From Primulina eburnea (Eukaryota; Streptophyta; Magnoliopsida; Lamiales; Gesneriaceae): a DNA stretch of 64,000 nucleotides. The translations under genes and the position numbers were made by a program. The stretch lies in the NCBI RefSeq assembly GCF_022965805.1, contig NC_133105.1:26325208-26389207 (forward strand), given 5' to 3'. The notes beneath the pieces are model-generated. The model was not told where the DNA came from. It was given only the letters and a program-made list of their open reading frames with translations, and did not search any database. This document shows, piece after piece, positions 1 to 12,292 of the stretch; position 1 is the stretch's first letter; every line of letters begins with the position of its first letter.

Positions 1-1044
1 TGAATAATAGTACTTGTTGTCCCGGTTTGAAATTCCCGTGCAAGATATGTTTGTCGTGTCACTTCTTGGTTTTCTCCTTGTAGATCTTTTCATTCTCTTA
101 AACATCATTTATGAATTCCTCCATCTCATTCAATTGCAATAGCCGCTGCTCACTAGATGCTTCTATGTCAAAGTTGAGCTTTTTCACAGCCCAGAAAGCT
201 CTGTGTTCCAATTCCAGTGGTAAGTGACAGGCCTTACCAAAGACCAACCTATAAGGTGACATCCAATAGGCGTCTTGTATGAAGTTCTGTACGCCCATAA
301 GGCATCATCCAGCTTCAGTGCCCAATCCTTTCGGTTTGTCTTCACCGTTTTCTCCAATATCTGCTTAATCTCCCAGTTGGAAACTTTGGCTTGTCCATTT
401 GCTTGTGGGTGGTATGCCAGGGTCACCTTATGCTTCATATCATATTTAGCCAAAAGTGAGTTAAAGATTTTATTAAAAAATGTGTACCTTCATCACTAAT
501 TATGGCTCTTGATGTCGCAAACCTTGTGAAGATGTTCCTATGCACAAACTTAGCAACCACTCGAGCATCATTATTATTGGTGGCAATTGCTTCCACCCCT
601 TTCGATACATAATCCATAGCAAGCAAAATATAAGATTGACCAAAAGAAGATGGGAATGGTCCCATGAATTCAATACCCCAAATAAAAAAAGTTCAACTTC
701 CAAAATATTGGTCAATGAAACTCATGGTGTCTAGAAATATTGCCAAACCTTTGGCATCTATCACATGACTTAGCTAAGTTATAACTCTCTTTGAACAAAG
801 TAGGCCAATAAAAACTAGATTGTAATACCTTTGCTGCTGTTCTTGATGCTCCAAAGTGGCCACCGTATGGTGATGAGTGGCATTGTTCAAGAATAACTTT
901 CGCTTCTTCCTCCGCTACGCATCTTCTAATCATCTGATCAGCACATCTCTTGAAGACATATGGATCATCCCATAGGTAAAACTTTGTTTCATGAAAGAAT
1001 TCTTCATTTGGTGAGAATTCAAATCTGGAGGAAGAGTACCACAA
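1..1044 (-). pseudogene. Athila-type gypsy integrase, degenerate (element A)
   Basis: Integrase part of an Athila-like polyprotein, read on the minus strand in broken frames. At 712-1044 lies the zinc-binding region (HSSPYGGHFGASRTAAKVLQ, then CDRCQR). At 435-665 is the catalytic core start ([10 protein letters not shown] and ISDEGTHF), and at 184-453 the core end ([29 protein letters not shown]). At 98-298 is the downstream [17 protein letters not shown] block typical of plant Athila elements. The usual NGQAE motif reads NGQAK, so the catalytic glutamate looks replaced. At least two frame changes separate the blocks, so this is not functional. It runs off the left window edge; the 3' LTR lies outside. 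Confidence 0.88.
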
Positions 1045-1843
1045 GACAAAAAATTAGTTATATCAGCAAACCAAGGGAGTACAGAATTTACCTCAAACAA
1101 CTGTTCATTTGGAAATGCTTCTTTTATGGTTCATTCATTTTTGTTTATCTTCAAGTTCGAGCCTTGACAAGTGGTCGGCCACTTTATTTTCACACCCTTT
1201 CCTATCTTTCACTTCAAATTCAAATTCTTGGAGCAGCAAAATCTACCTTATCAAGCGTGGTTTTGCATCCTTCTTGGCAAATAGGTATCGAATAGTTGCA
1301 TGGTCAGTGAAAACAATTATCTTTGTGCCAACCAACTTAGGTCTAAACTTGTCAAATGCAAACACTACTGCAAGCATATCTTTTTCAGAAGTTGTGTAAT
1401 TTTGCTGGGAAGCATCCATGGTTCGACTTGCATAGTAGATTGATCAAAAAAATTTATTACGCCTTTGGCCCAACACCACACCCACTGCATAATCACTGGC
1501 ATCGCACATCAACTCGAAGAGCTTCTTCCAATCTGGCACTATCATGATTGGTGCTGTCACCAACGCCTTCTTGATCTTCTCAAATGCCTGCAGACAATCA
1601 TCATAAAAAATAAAGGTGGATTCTTTTCAAGCAAATTACACAAAGGTTTAGTAATCTTAGAAAAATCTTTGATAAATCTACGATAAAACCCATCATGTCT
1701 TTAGAAACTCCTAATCCCTTTGATATTCTTTGGTGGTGGAAGTTTTTCGATTGCAACCACTTTGGCCCTGTCTACCTCTAATCCCTTAGAAGATACTTTA
1801 TCTCCAAGAACAATACCTCTTGGACCATAAAATAAAACTTCTC
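1045..1843 (-). pseudogene. RT tail and RNase H remnant of element A
   Basis: Minus-strand continuation of the Athila polyprotein between RT and integrase. Translation gives an RT-connection stretch (GFYRRFIKDFSKI near 1680) followed by RNase H-like sequence broken by many stops and shifts. No continuous frame over 100 codons remains. I call it from position in the gag-PR-RT-RH-IN order and from the recognisable FYRRFIKDFSKI block; no RNase H active site can be confirmed. Confidence 0.6.
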
Positions 1844-2698
1844 TCAATTAAGAACTAAGTTCTTTTCTTGAAATCTCTGCAAAACGAGAGAAAGGTTATG
1901 TAAACATTGATCAAATGAAGAGCCAAATACCGAGAAATCATCCATGAAGACTTCCATGATGTCTTCCACCATGTCTGCAAATATGACCATCATACACCTC
2001 TGAAAAGTAGCAGGTGCATTGCAAAGCCCAAAAGGCATTCTCCTAAAAGCGAACGTGCCATAGGGACACGTGAAAGTAGTCTTCTCCTGGTCTTCTGGCG
2101 CTATAGCAATTTGGTTACAACCTGAATAACCATCTAAAAAGCAATAATGACAATAACCAGCAAGTCTATCAAGCATTTGATCAATAAAAGTTAATGGAAA
2201 ATGATCTTTACGTGTGGCATTGTTCAATTTCCTATAATCAATACATACTCGCCATCCAGTCACGGTACGAGTAGATATTAGTCCATCGTTGTCATTTTTT
2301 ACCACAGTCATTCCACCCTTTTTAGGCACTACTTGCACAGGAGATACCCAACTACTGTCAGAAATAACATATATAACTCCAACATTTAACAATTTCAACA
2401 CTTCATTTTTTACTACCTCTTTCATGGCTGGATATAGCCTCCTCTGATGATCCGCATAAGGAGCATATGACTCTTTCATTAAAATCCTATGCATGCATAT
2501 GGTGGGACTAATCCCTTTGATATCAGAAATCAACCACCCAAATTCAGTTTTAAATTTTCTCAACAATTTCTCTTTTTCATCTAAAGTAAGAGAAGAAGAA
2601 ATAATTACCGGATATGTCGACTTCTCACCCAAGAAAGCATAACAAAGATGGCTTGATAATTCCTTCAAACAGGTGATGAATGTATTATCTCTGAACAC
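1844..2698 (-). pseudogene. Athila-type reverse transcriptase fragment
   Basis: An open stretch of 284 codons on the minus strand encodes the fingers and palm of a Ty3/gypsy reverse transcriptase. Visible blocks in order: WVSPVQVVPKKGGMTVV, WRVCIDYRKLN, FLDGYSGCNQI (first catalytic Asp), PFGLCNAPATFQRCMM, and VFMDDFSVFG (catalytic DD). FMDDFSVFG and the NDNDGLI insertion before WRVCIDYRKLN are typical of Athila elements. The frame ends at a stop right after the palm, so the domain is truncated. Protease lies upstream (higher coordinates) and the RNase H remnant downstream, as expected. Confidence 0.93.
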
Positions 2699-2976
2699 TT
2701 TTCTTCTTCCAATGTCTCCCGTGGGGCTTCCTTCACCTTTGGTAACTCCTCAAGAGCTAAAAGTTGCTCTCTCAATTCCCAATAATATTAATCAACAGTT
2801 CCTGCAGCACCTATCAAACAGCTCTCCAAAGGATCCCAGTTCCTGCACATTCAAGAGACATACATGAGTCTATAACATCAATGCTTTTACAAGTGCTTAC
2901 CTCATTTGATCCCTTCATGGCATGATAGATATTAAAAATCAATGCTTCTCCGCCAACTCTCAAAGTGAGTTCACCC

Positions 2977-3402
2977 TTATGCACGTCTATCAATGCCCTT
3001 CCAGCCGCCAAGAATGGTCTCGAGACTTCTTTCTACAAGCTGTAAAGTGATAGTGGTTGGTTTGACCTCTCCAAGCTCCAGTTCCCTGTAAATAGAAAAT
3101 GACATCAAATTAATACTTGCTCCTAAGTCACATAAAGCTTTACTACATTTAGAACAACCAATAAAGCAAGGAATAGTAAAACTCACTGGATCTTTTAATT
3201 TTTTTGGTAGTTTCTTTTGCAGAATGGCGCTACACTCTTCAGTCAGCTTCATAGTCTCAAACTCCTGCGGCTTCCTTTTTTTAAACATCACATCTAAAAT
3301 AAATTTTGCATAATTCGGCATTTTCTCCAAGGCATCAGCAAATGGTATGTTAATGTGTATCTTTTTAAAAATCTCTAAGAATTTTGCAAACTGATCATCC
3401 AA
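2977..3402 (-). pseudogene. Athila-type aspartic protease region
   Basis: A 141-codon minus-strand frame carries the end of the gag-protease linker (PFADALEKMPNYAKFI) and the retroviral-type aspartic protease core ALCDLGASINLMSFSIY. The active-site triad is DLG, as is usual for Athila elements, instead of DTG. The next bases continue the protease in another frame (2814-3011, RVGGEALIFNIYHAMKG), so at least one shift is present. It overlaps the end of the gag-like frame at 3375-3402. Confidence 0.88.
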
Positions 3403-4963
3403 ATTCTTCTTTTTGAAGCTCTGAGGATATGGAAGAGTAGGCTTAAATACTGGAGGTTGTTCAACTTCAACTTCAGCTTTGGATCCCTCAGTTTAACCCT
3501 CTCAACTGTCTTCTCACTTTCCACTCTCTCTTTGGGACTTTGTACCTCCAGTTCCTTTCCACTCCTTAACGTGACTGCCTTGCACTGCTCTTTTGGATTA
3601 ACTTCTGTGTAACTAGGAAATTGACCCATGTTCTGATCTCTCAGGGCGTTGGCCAACTTCCCAATTTGCGTCTCCAAAGATTTCATTGTGGCACCCATAT
3701 TTCCCATGTAAGTCTCCATATTGTCAAGACGAGACTCAGTCCTTGCCATTCTTTTTCCAGACTCGGCAACAAACGTTCCTACCAAATCCTCAAATGAAGG
3801 CTTTCCTTCCCCTTTTGATGTGTTGAAACCTCATTGAACCCCGGTGGAGGATTCAACACATTTTATTATTCGCATATGAAAAATTTCCGTGATTTTTCAA
3901 ACCAGGATGGTAAGTGTTAGGGGGAGGGTTACATCGATATCCTCCAAAGCCACCAAAATTTTTGTTGCTGATATACTGAGCTTCTTTAGGTAAAGATGGT
4001 TCTTCAACAACAATCGATGGATCCTTAATTTCTGATGTGCTCACATTATTCATCCCTGCTATTTGTGTGGTCAATGCAGAAACCTGTGCAGTGAGTGATG
4101 TAATAGGATCCATAGCATAAACTCCCGATGTCCTCTTTACTCCTGACCTCTCAGACGACCTACTGGTAGCTATTTATAGTAATCTTCTCAAGAAAGTCAT
4201 AAGCTTGCTCAGGAGATTTGGCAAAGATCGTGCCACCAGCTACTGCATCCACTGTTCCTCGTGTTTGCCCATTTAGACCGTTGTAGAATAATTCAATTTG
4301 CACCCAGTCTTCGAAGCTGTGGTTCAGGCACTTTCTCAACAATTCCTTGTATCTTTCCCATGCCTCGTACAACTGCTCAAAATCAGTTTGCCTGAAAGTG
4401 CTAATCTCAATCTTCAACTGTGCAGACTTTGCAGGGGGGAAGTATTTTGCCAAAAATTTCATCGCCAGCTCCTGCCATGTCGTGATACTTCCCAAGGGAA
4501 GAGATTGGAGCCATCATCTTGCTTGGTCCCTGAGAGAAAATGGAAACAAATGCAATCTAATAATATCATCACGAACATTATTAATTTTTACCGTATCCAT
4601 TATCTCCAAGAAAGTTCTCAAATGAATGTGAGGATCAGCAGTGGCAGTTCATGGGAATTGGTTCTATTGAACCATATTTATCAATGCAGGCTTCAGCTCG
4701 AAATTATTGGCGTTGATGGTCCCTCGGGCAATGCCAGAATAATGAGTGTTGATCAGTGGTCGGAAGTGATCTCTGATAGGTATAGCCTCTGGCGGGATGT
4801 GTCTGTCATTCTCTCTGTGTTCAGCCGTTGCTTGGATATCTTCTCTTCTTGCTTTTTTTAATCTTCTCGCAGTTCTTTCGATCTCGTGATAAAAAATCAG
4901 CAAGTCTGGGTTTTCCCATCTTAGCATACAGTGTCTAGCAGAAAAAAATGAACAACACAACAA
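3375..4963 (-). pseudogene. Athila-type gag, broken into several frames
   Basis: The gag of element A in four minus-strand pieces. 4664-4963 is the N-terminal segment with DHFRPLINTHYSGIARGTI. 4160-4495 is the core (WQELAMKFLAKYFPPAKSAQ, then FEQLYEAWERYKELLRKC and ELFYNGLNGQTRGTVDA). 3853-4113 is the linker (MDPITSLTAQVSALTTQIAG and a GFGGYRCNPPPNTYHPG block). 3375-3785 is the C-terminal coiled stretch before protease. These blocks are diagnostic of plant Athila gag. No zinc knuckle is visible, which is normal for this lineage. Stops and shifts separate the pieces, so no full gag can be made. The start lies only about 85 bp from the primer site. Confidence 0.9.
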
Positions 4964-5046
4964 ATGTAAAATAAAATAAAATAAATCTCTAAATTAAAAT
5001 CTAGACTAATTGGTAACAATACTGATATAAATTCAAATTTTTACAC

Positions 5047-5064
5047 TCCCCGGCAACGACGCCA
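5047..5064 (-). other. Primer binding site of element A (tRNA-Asp type)
   Basis: The minus strand reads TGGCGTCGTTGCCGGGGA, one base away from the standard Athila primer site TGGCGCCGTTGCCGGGGA that pairs with the 3' end of tRNA-Asp. It sits six bases from the inner edge of the LTR, as expected. Confidence 0.85.
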
Positions 5065-5070
5065 AAAACT

Positions 5071-6451
5071 TGTTGCGTGTTTTCTTGATTGCTCGCAAGC
5101 GCATGACGTCAAGTTATAGTAAAATGTGTTTTTGAGTATAAGTGTCGATCCCACGAGGAGTGTGTATATAAATATATATCAATACTTGTAATCAGAATAG
5201 TTTCGACTTTATCTAGAAAATTTAGTAATATGTTTGGTGTACTTAAACGAATTAATTTAAAACACATAAGTAAATATAATCACCGAGTTGAGAAACAACA
5301 CTGAGAGAAAACATCTAGAGAAATGATTTCACTAAGTTTCTACGATGATTATTCCCAGTTAAGTTTATATTTATGAATTCAAATTATTTAATGGCCAAGA
5401 AAACTTAATTATTTTATTCCCCCTTCCAAATGACGAATAAACCGTATCATGCAAATCTTGATTCAAACATTCCTAATAAGAATCTAAATTTAAATGATAA
5501 ATTCAAACAATGTTCTTACCTAAGCCACGCTAAAGTTATACGCTTTCCGAACGATATAAACATTCAACGCTTGTGTTTCTAATGATCTATAATTCTTGTC
5601 CCTCTCCCGAGTTGTAGAATCAATCAGATAACGCACAATTTATGGCCAGTAAATTGCAGTCAAAACAATACAAAGAAACACAGTTAAACGAGAAGGAATT
5701 CAATCATATAGAAAAACGAGTCAAATCATTATCAACGAAGCTACGACATTCTCTAGATTAGGAAATTACTTCATGATGAAATCTAAAAAAAACAACGCCT
5801 GTTCAAAAATTTAGACATCAAAATACACGAAAATATAAAAACAAAAGAATGGATGACAAATCCGAAGTGTCTTCTCCATCCCTAGATCCGCCGCTCTTCG
5901 TATTTGTGATCGTTCTTCATACTCTGGATATTCGTCTCGCGTTCGTGCCTGCTCTCCTGTCTTTTTTCTCTCCAAAAACGGCGTCCTGTGTTCTGAACCC
6001 TCCATTTCTTTTTATTCCTCCACGTCGGGCCGTGAGTTGAAGCCCATTTAATCTTGTTTCGCCGTCATTGGCGCCGCGGCACTGAGCAAGTGGCGCCTAG
6101 GCGCCTGTGGTTTGCTGATGTAGGTGCCACGGCGCTGCAGTGCCTAGGCGCTTACTCTTCGGCAGTTTGGCGCCATGGCGCTTGTTGGGCAGCGCGTAGG
6201 CGCTTGGTCTTTGGCAATGAAGTGCCTCGCTTGTCTCTCGCATAAATGAGCGTTGTGGCGCTTTTTTTGGCGTTGCGGCTCTCGTCTATCGCAGTTTCAC
6301 GCTCAAAATTATTTCTGATTGCTCTAAACCATCAACTAATTGTTTATCCCCTGCACGACACAAAAAACAACAAAAACCAAGCGTAATTCTATTCGAAAGC
6401 ATAGATCAAAATGATTAACATATAAATTAAGTACAATTCTTGCACTTATCA
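5071..6451 (-). mobile_element. 5' LTR of Athila-like element A
   Basis: On the minus strand this starts TGATAAGTGCAAGAATTGTAC at 6451 and ends ...CGCAACA at 5071, giving TG...CA ends and about 1.38 kb. The primer site follows directly. The inner part holds the TCCTCGTGGGATCGACACTT-like stretch seen in Athila LTRs (5143-5162 on plus). The first 400 bp contain a GC-rich cluster (see 6060-6290). The second LTR lies outside the window, so neither age nor a target-site duplication can be read. Confidence 0.85.
6060..6290. repeat. GC-rich GGCGCC/CCTAGGCGC minisatellite in LTR A
   Basis: Imperfect repeats built on the palindromes GGCGCC and CCTAGG: tggcgcctaggcgcc, gtgcctaggcgctt, tggcgccatggcgctt, agcgcgtaggcgctt. 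It stands out in an AT-rich LTR and lies about 160-390 bp from the LTR start. Confidence 0.8.
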
Positions 6452-7050
6452 GCTAGGGATAGTAGATGTACTTTTTTCACTTTTTTACCATAATTTGTCT
6501 TACCTTGTTTTGTTTCATGAATGTTGGAAAGTGGCTAAAAAGCTTAACTTTGTTGTTAAAATACATTGTTGTATTTGTATATATTGTTTGGGATTTGTTT
6601 GCAGGCATTTATATTTTTGGCATATTACATTTATAAAGGAAACTCTGCCAAAATTTTCTAAAAAATTGAGCACCCTAAATATTGGCGCAAATACCGCAAG
6701 TCAACATTTGTCACCAAAAAACGTCTAAACAACATTTTTCAAATAAAGCTCACCAAAGTTTCAAGATATGCACTAAACGACCTTCATTTTCATCAATATG
6801 ACCAACCAATACAACAAATATTCCTCTCAAAATACATCAACTACATCGGGTTCCATGAGCAATCATTTGTATTTATTCACAAATGCTCCATCATTATTTA
6901 CGAAAAACTTCAGCAAGGAATGTCTTAAAAGCATATTCCTCACATATTTACAGAAACTTCTTGTAAGTCAATATTACAAAATTAACCAAAGTGGTCATCC
7001 AGCCTACTATGTACAATACTTCTCATCTATTCCATTTTTATGAACCACCT
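6452..7050. other. No recognisable feature
   Basis: AT-rich sequence between LTR A and the protease-side part of element G. Open stretches of up to 81 codons (6798-7043 plus) match nothing I know. It is probably decayed internal sequence of G downstream of protease, but I cannot show that. Confidence 0.4.
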
Positions 7051-8400
7051 ATCTCCGGCTGTCGATCTTTCATCTGAGCCGGAGCTAAGATTAAATTCTC
7101 CATTTTTAACTCTTCTTCCTTGCTACCTCCATATTCCTCCTCAAACATTACTCCATCCCCATTGATATCCCACAACTCCTAAGGCTGCACTTCATCACGA
7201 GCTGCTGCATTTTGTCTTTCCACTTGGAAGTTTCAGCGACTTCCATTTCTTCTTTAGTGAACTTAGTCATCAACCTCCTTGATAATAGGTAGGACCATAG
7301 GTCTAGGAGAGACCATGGCAATAGGTTTGAGAACCTTCTCAACTGCTTCTTTAACCTTTTGAGTTTCCATGTACGCCGCTCCTAGTTGTCCATGCACCTT
7401 GTAGTTACGAAACTTAATTGGACCAAAAGCTCTTTCATAGTATCTAGCTTCCACGGCATTGGTAGGAATCAAGTCTTTTACATTCTTCCACAGCAGACCC
7501 ATTATCTATCAGTACCCTAGACAACGGCTTTCCATTAACATGCGCTATGATATAGAGTGGTTTTATATATTTAGTCATCTCATTGGTAGGTCGCTTCATC
7601 AACACTCTTGCTCTTCATCCACAAGAACACCAATGCAATCATTCAAAATATTGGTTTGAATGGATTTCGTAACACTTTGGTTTCCTGTGGATACATCGGG
7701 TTTGGACTTCCTTTTGCGTTTAAACTCCTCTGGCAACATTAACGAGCCAGTGGCACACTCAAATGAAACGAAAATCTGTCCCACCTTGAAAGTAGCCTTC
7801 TTGACTAGTTCACTGTCTTCCTCTTATAACAAGTCGTCACCTTTTTCCTCATTATCTTCAGTAGCCTTCCTCCCAAATTTTTTCTTCTTTTTTAGTGATT
7901 CCTCCATCTTAGAGATGCACACAATAGCTTTTTCTCTCAACAAACATCGTTTTCCAGTCCGAGAAAGAGGTTTTGGGAACTTTGGAAGTTCTACCCGCTT
8001 CCATACGCCGTCGGGGCTTACTCCGGGAGGGACAACAAAACGGGTTTCTTTTCATATTTTCTATCAGAGCCTGGAGGTGCTGGCCTCTGCATTATCTTTT
8101 GGAATACCTACGGGTCACTTCTTCTCTCGCCATTTGCCAACCCAAAAAACACTCCTTCTGAGGTACTGGTTCTCTGGCCTTTTGGCCCTAAATTCCCTAT
8201 CATACTTTATATTCCTTCCACTATAATGCACACCAACCCCATTGTAACAACAATCTTTTTCATGAAAATTTTTTGTTTTCTTCTCCTTTACCTCAACTAT
8301 CATTTTTCAAGGCACCCAGCACTTCTTTAAAGTAAATCCCGGCCTAACGGACCTATCCTCACCTCCACTCCTTATTCTTTCATTGATTAAGAAATGCAAG
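7051..8400 (-). pseudogene. Decayed gag-protease part of gypsy element G
   Basis: Minus-strand fragments of a second gypsy lineage. Around 7930-8035 it reads VSPDGVWKRVELPKFPKPLS followed by a basic RTGKRCLLREKA stretch, like the gag-protease linker of plant gypsy elements. Around 7510-7590 it reads MTKYIKPLYIIAHVNGKPLS followed by RVLIDNGSAV, a retroviral-type aspartic protease N-terminus with a DNG triad. After NGSAV the frame breaks; 7263-7502 and 7148-7342 stay open but I do not recognise them. I infer this is the left half of the element whose gag is at 24367-25640, split by the Copia-like array. Confidence 0.62.
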
Positions 8401-8992
8401 TCAGTGTGTGAGAATACTTTCAGGTAGTTTTCAAAGATCAGTTCACACACACACACACACCACCACTCAAATACAGTCTTGCAAAAAGAAAATAAACTTG
8501 TGTATGTAGTCTTTCTCACATAGACGGTGCTTCCTTAGTCTAGTCTAGGAGTTCAGTTAGGCATTGAGTATGTCCTAAGTTGGGTGAGTTTGTACAAGTA
8601 GTTGTATAAATCAAAGTCTTCTAGTGAATCCTATCCGAGGTGGTAGAAAGGGTGACATATAAGCAGTTGAAGTCTCCGAACATCCATAAACATATCTTGT
8701 GTATTTAACTGTTTAACTATTGTTTTCAAACTGATTTAACCAGTTAGAGCATCCACCACAACTGAACTAATGAATGCAAAAACTAATCTAGTCTTTTGGT
8801 TATTCAGTTACACATGATATACAAATATATCAGTGTTTCTTAACGAAGGATTATTTCGAGTGTTTTCCGCTTGGCTCTATATCAAACTCGATCTAATTCA
8901 TCGGTGTATACATTCTTAGAACACGAACTATTGTAGCTCTTGGAGAATATTTTGTTTGAAGCACATCAAGATGCTCTGCAAACGATCCTTCA
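8401..8992 (+). mobile_element. LTR 1 of the Copia-like array (5' truncated)
   Basis: The last ~590 bp of the array LTR, starting at tcagtgtgtgagaat and ending ...gatccttca. It aligns by eye with the 3' part of LTRs 2-5, including the CA-repeat, the agtcttctagtgaatcct block and the nttaacgaaggattatt block. It lacks about 22 bp (the taaagaagtgttgactgaaa block) after cacatagacgg. The 5' two thirds are missing, and no counterpart of the LTR start exists here. Confidence 0.85.
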
Positions 8993-8994
8993 AT

Positions 8995-9009
8995 TGGTAT
9001 CAGAGCTAG
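8995..9009 (+). other. Primer binding site, array unit 1 (iMet type)
   Basis: TGGTATCAGAGCTAG two bases after the LTR end ...ccttca. This pairs with the 3' end of plant initiator-Met tRNA, the usual primer of Copia-type elements, and fixes the plus orientation of the array. Confidence 0.88.
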
Positions 9010-9628
9010 TTGTTCTAAGAAGGACATTTGAAAACTGATATTTTAAAATATGTTTCAAGTCAGCTCTACTAGTTAGCCAGAACAGAGATCAAGTCCAAGG
9101 CAAATTAGCTGATCTTCTGGAAAAAGAAACTCAAAATCTGTGAAGCATTCAAAGCATTCAAAGCGACGAGTTGTTAGTATATCCAGTTCTACTATGTGTA
9201 AACTAACTGATGATTGATGTTATTTAAAGTCTGCTAGTGGAGTAGCAATTTCTCTTACATTTGTTGATATGCGCAGAAGTATAATACAAGGGACGCTTAT
9301 TTGATTAAATAAACATCTTGTTCATCCAGTTAGCCATTATATAACTGAACTTCTATCTTAAGATTTGTTGCCTAAAGTCTTGATTGATACTAAAACTTCA
9401 TTAATCACGTAAATGATTATATTTTTGAAGGGGAGTTTTTAATTCAGTTTCTGAGGGGGAGTTTTTTTTTTAAGAATCATCCCTCGAACTGAAAAAATGT
9501 TTTCAAATCTTTTCATTCAGTTGTTGAGGGGGAGCTTTTATCTGTCATCCCACAAACTGAAGAATTTTTTTTTCTCTTCAAAAAATTGTTTTAACTGTCC
9601 AGGTTTTGTGATCATCAAAAAGAGGGAG
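9010..9628 (+). mobile_element. Internal region 1 of the array (shortened, non-coding)
   Basis: Homologous to internal regions 2-4 but missing roughly 370 bp after atatgtttcaa (about 9057). No frame with Copia domains is seen. It ends with a series of purine tracts (gaaggggagttttt, ctgagggggag, ttgagggggagctttt) and a final tcaaaaagagggag at 9615-9628 that corresponds to the polypurine tract of the other units. A gypsy solo LTR sits between this tract and LTR 2. Confidence 0.8.
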
Positions 9629-12285
9629 TGTAATGTACCGTACTTTTTACTACTAAATTTTGCGGAAGAATTAAAATTTTTTCTTAAATAAAAACGCGAG
9701 CATTCAAAATTTGATAAAATGAAATGTACGTCTCATCAAAGATCTAAAATAGAGTTTGACAAAAGTATTTGAACATTTTTATAAATACTTAAAAAAATGG
9801 CGGTCTTTGGGTTTAGCCTTCCGCTCAGTCCAAGCCTGCTCCTTGGTCCCCACCTCCTGTCACCTCATAAACATCCTCACCTGCATCGATCAAGTCTAGT
9901 GAGTCTAAATACTCAACTCGTATAAACTGGAGATAACGAGTACTACGTAATAAAATCCACATACAACTTTAAAATAGAACGTACATACTTAAAACTTGAA
10001 CTTGCATATTAAAAACTGAACATCGTACATACATACTTAGAGGTGCCATCAACATAAACTTTTCTTAAACATGCTTGCATACTTGAACATACATAACTTC
10101 ATCATTTTGCGTAGAGGATGTTTCAAATCAAGTGACCCATAACATATTTCGCCTGATCAGACTAAACCACAGTACTGGGCTGACAGGGTCATATCCACTG
10201 CCACATACATGAGATCCCCGTTCATAATTTAACGGACGGATTAGTCCCCGTTCATAATTTAACACTTTCCAATCTTGATCTAAACTCGTTCATAATTTAT
10301 CGGGGTGGAGAGGTCCTCGGCCACGTTCACCGACTTCCAAACCCATTCATAATTTGGTCACAAGACATTTAGCATACCTCAAAAACTTGAAATATTTTCT
10401 TTTGCACGTCAACATACTTACTTGGCGTTGAGGGATTCGTTGGATCTCACTTGGGGCCGCTACTGCAGATACTAACATGAATTTTAAATACTTAACTTGC
10501 ATGTCTTAGACGTAGGTACTCGAGCTCACCACCAAAGTGAATAAGTAACTTATGACATTCTAGTTCGCTCCGGACTTGACCTCGTTTACTCATCGTACTA
10601 AACCATGACATAAAACCACAAAACAAATCCTATATTTTTACATAAATAAATTTTAACCATGGTGCTAAACCATGATATAGAACCACGAAGCAAATCCTAA
10701 AAAAATAAAAAAATAATTTTTTTTTAAATTTTTTTTTAAAGGGGGTACACGGACTCCGTGTATGGGTTCGTGTACGGGTCCGGGTAGGCACTGTAATTTC
10801 GTATTTTTGAAGGAAAACAGACACGGACTCCGTGTAGGGGTCAGAGTAGGCACTGGACTTGCAAACTCACGAAAATTCACTAACTTATTCATTCACCCTT
10901 TCAATCCAAGCCTAAGGACCATGAACCAACACTTCAAGACTCATCCTAGGATGTTATTACATTGATTCAAACTCATAAAAACACCCCGAACGTTCCCAAA
11001 CTTTGACAAGTAACTTTAATACAACAATAACCCATAATTCGACATCGTTTCGCTTCCTACGACTTCTATTACATCCCAAGCCAATCCCGACCCAAAAGAA
11101 CCACCAAATAACACCTAAATACATCCCATAACATATATAAATGCAGTAGCACAAGCCCGTCGATGCCCGACTGAAGCCTGCAACAAATAACTTCAAGAAC
11201 ATATCACTAACATAATTTTCAGGAAACGCAATTTGAGCAGTCCCACAAAAACGATCATAACTCACTCAATTGTTACCCAAATATTTCTAATTTTATATCA
11301 AATCGAATGTATCAAAAAGATCTACAATTTTTACGTTGAACGTTTTCTCAGATTCACGACCAAAAAATCACAGTATTTGAAAAGACAGTAAAAACAAGTT
11401 TTCAGATCTAAAAATTCTCTCAAAACTGATCCAAACTATTTTCTGCTCAAACGACGAACATCATACACAAAATTTTACGCATAAAAATAACATGACACAT
11501 AATATGACGATATTGATGCAGAAATAACAGTAAAAACGAGTTTTCAGATCTAAAAACTCTCTCAAAACAGAATTACAGTGACGACGATACCGAAGTGGAG
11601 ATGACGTGAGGATTAATTCGGGTCTAACGTGGCGCTAAAATATTTTAAAAAAACACACAAAATTGCTGGGAATTAATGGGGAAGTGGGCGGCTGCTTCTA
11701 GGAGTAAGAACCCTAGTTTTCGCTCTCTAAAAATAAAAATCTGAATAGTGAGGTGAGTGTGTGTGTTTAGGCGCTTTTTAGTGTGTGTAAAAATGTGTGT
11801 GCGTATGATTAGTAAATTAGGGAGACTAAAATTTACTTAATTATTAATTAGCAACAAATTTAAAAAAAAAAAAGAAAATACTAACTCTCCCTCAACTTTA
11901 ATAAAATCTCTAATTTAAATTAAAACACACAAAAGTGCTAATTTTAAAAGTTTCAAACTCTTAATTTACTAAATAAATAAATTAGGCTTTAAATACTAAC
12001 ATCTTAATAGATTGGTTAAAATGCCCCAAACTCCACTTAAAATAAAATGCCACCTTTAAAATCGCCAAAATCATCACCGGTCTCTTTTCCTCGATCCCGC
12101 CTCGAGTAATCGCCTGGAATATGAAACTCGAAAAAAATTTAAACATGCATCACACAAACATAATTAATTTAAAATAAGGTATGTAAATAAATCATACATG
12201 GTTAAAACTCCATTTAAACTTAAATAAATGCTTTAATAATTAAATAAATGCATGAGTTATACGTGTACTGAGTTTGGGCACTACA
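9629..12285 (-). mobile_element. Solo LTR of an F/Tekay-like gypsy family
   Basis: A 2,657-bp TG...CA block between the polypurine tract of array unit 1 and LTR 2. On the minus strand it starts TGTAGTGCCCAAACTCAGTA and continues ACACGTATAAC..CATGC, resembling the start of the LTR of element F (TGTAAGGCCC...TACGTAACC). It contains repeated gttcataatttaacgg motifs (10195-10340), also seen in other long plant gypsy LTRs. Flanks are gggag (9624-9628) and aggaa (12286-12290), a target duplication that would differ by two G-to-A transitions. No coding sequence: 10630-11265 frames are low-complexity shadows. Solo state is inferred from the lack of any internal gypsy sequence. Confidence 0.78.
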
Positions 12286-12292
12286 AGGAAAT

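Noticed and set aside
10630..11265. Minus frames of 64-102 codons
   Set aside because: Inside the solo LTR 9629-12285; low-complexity Phe/Lys or Gly/Trp-rich readings without known domain.
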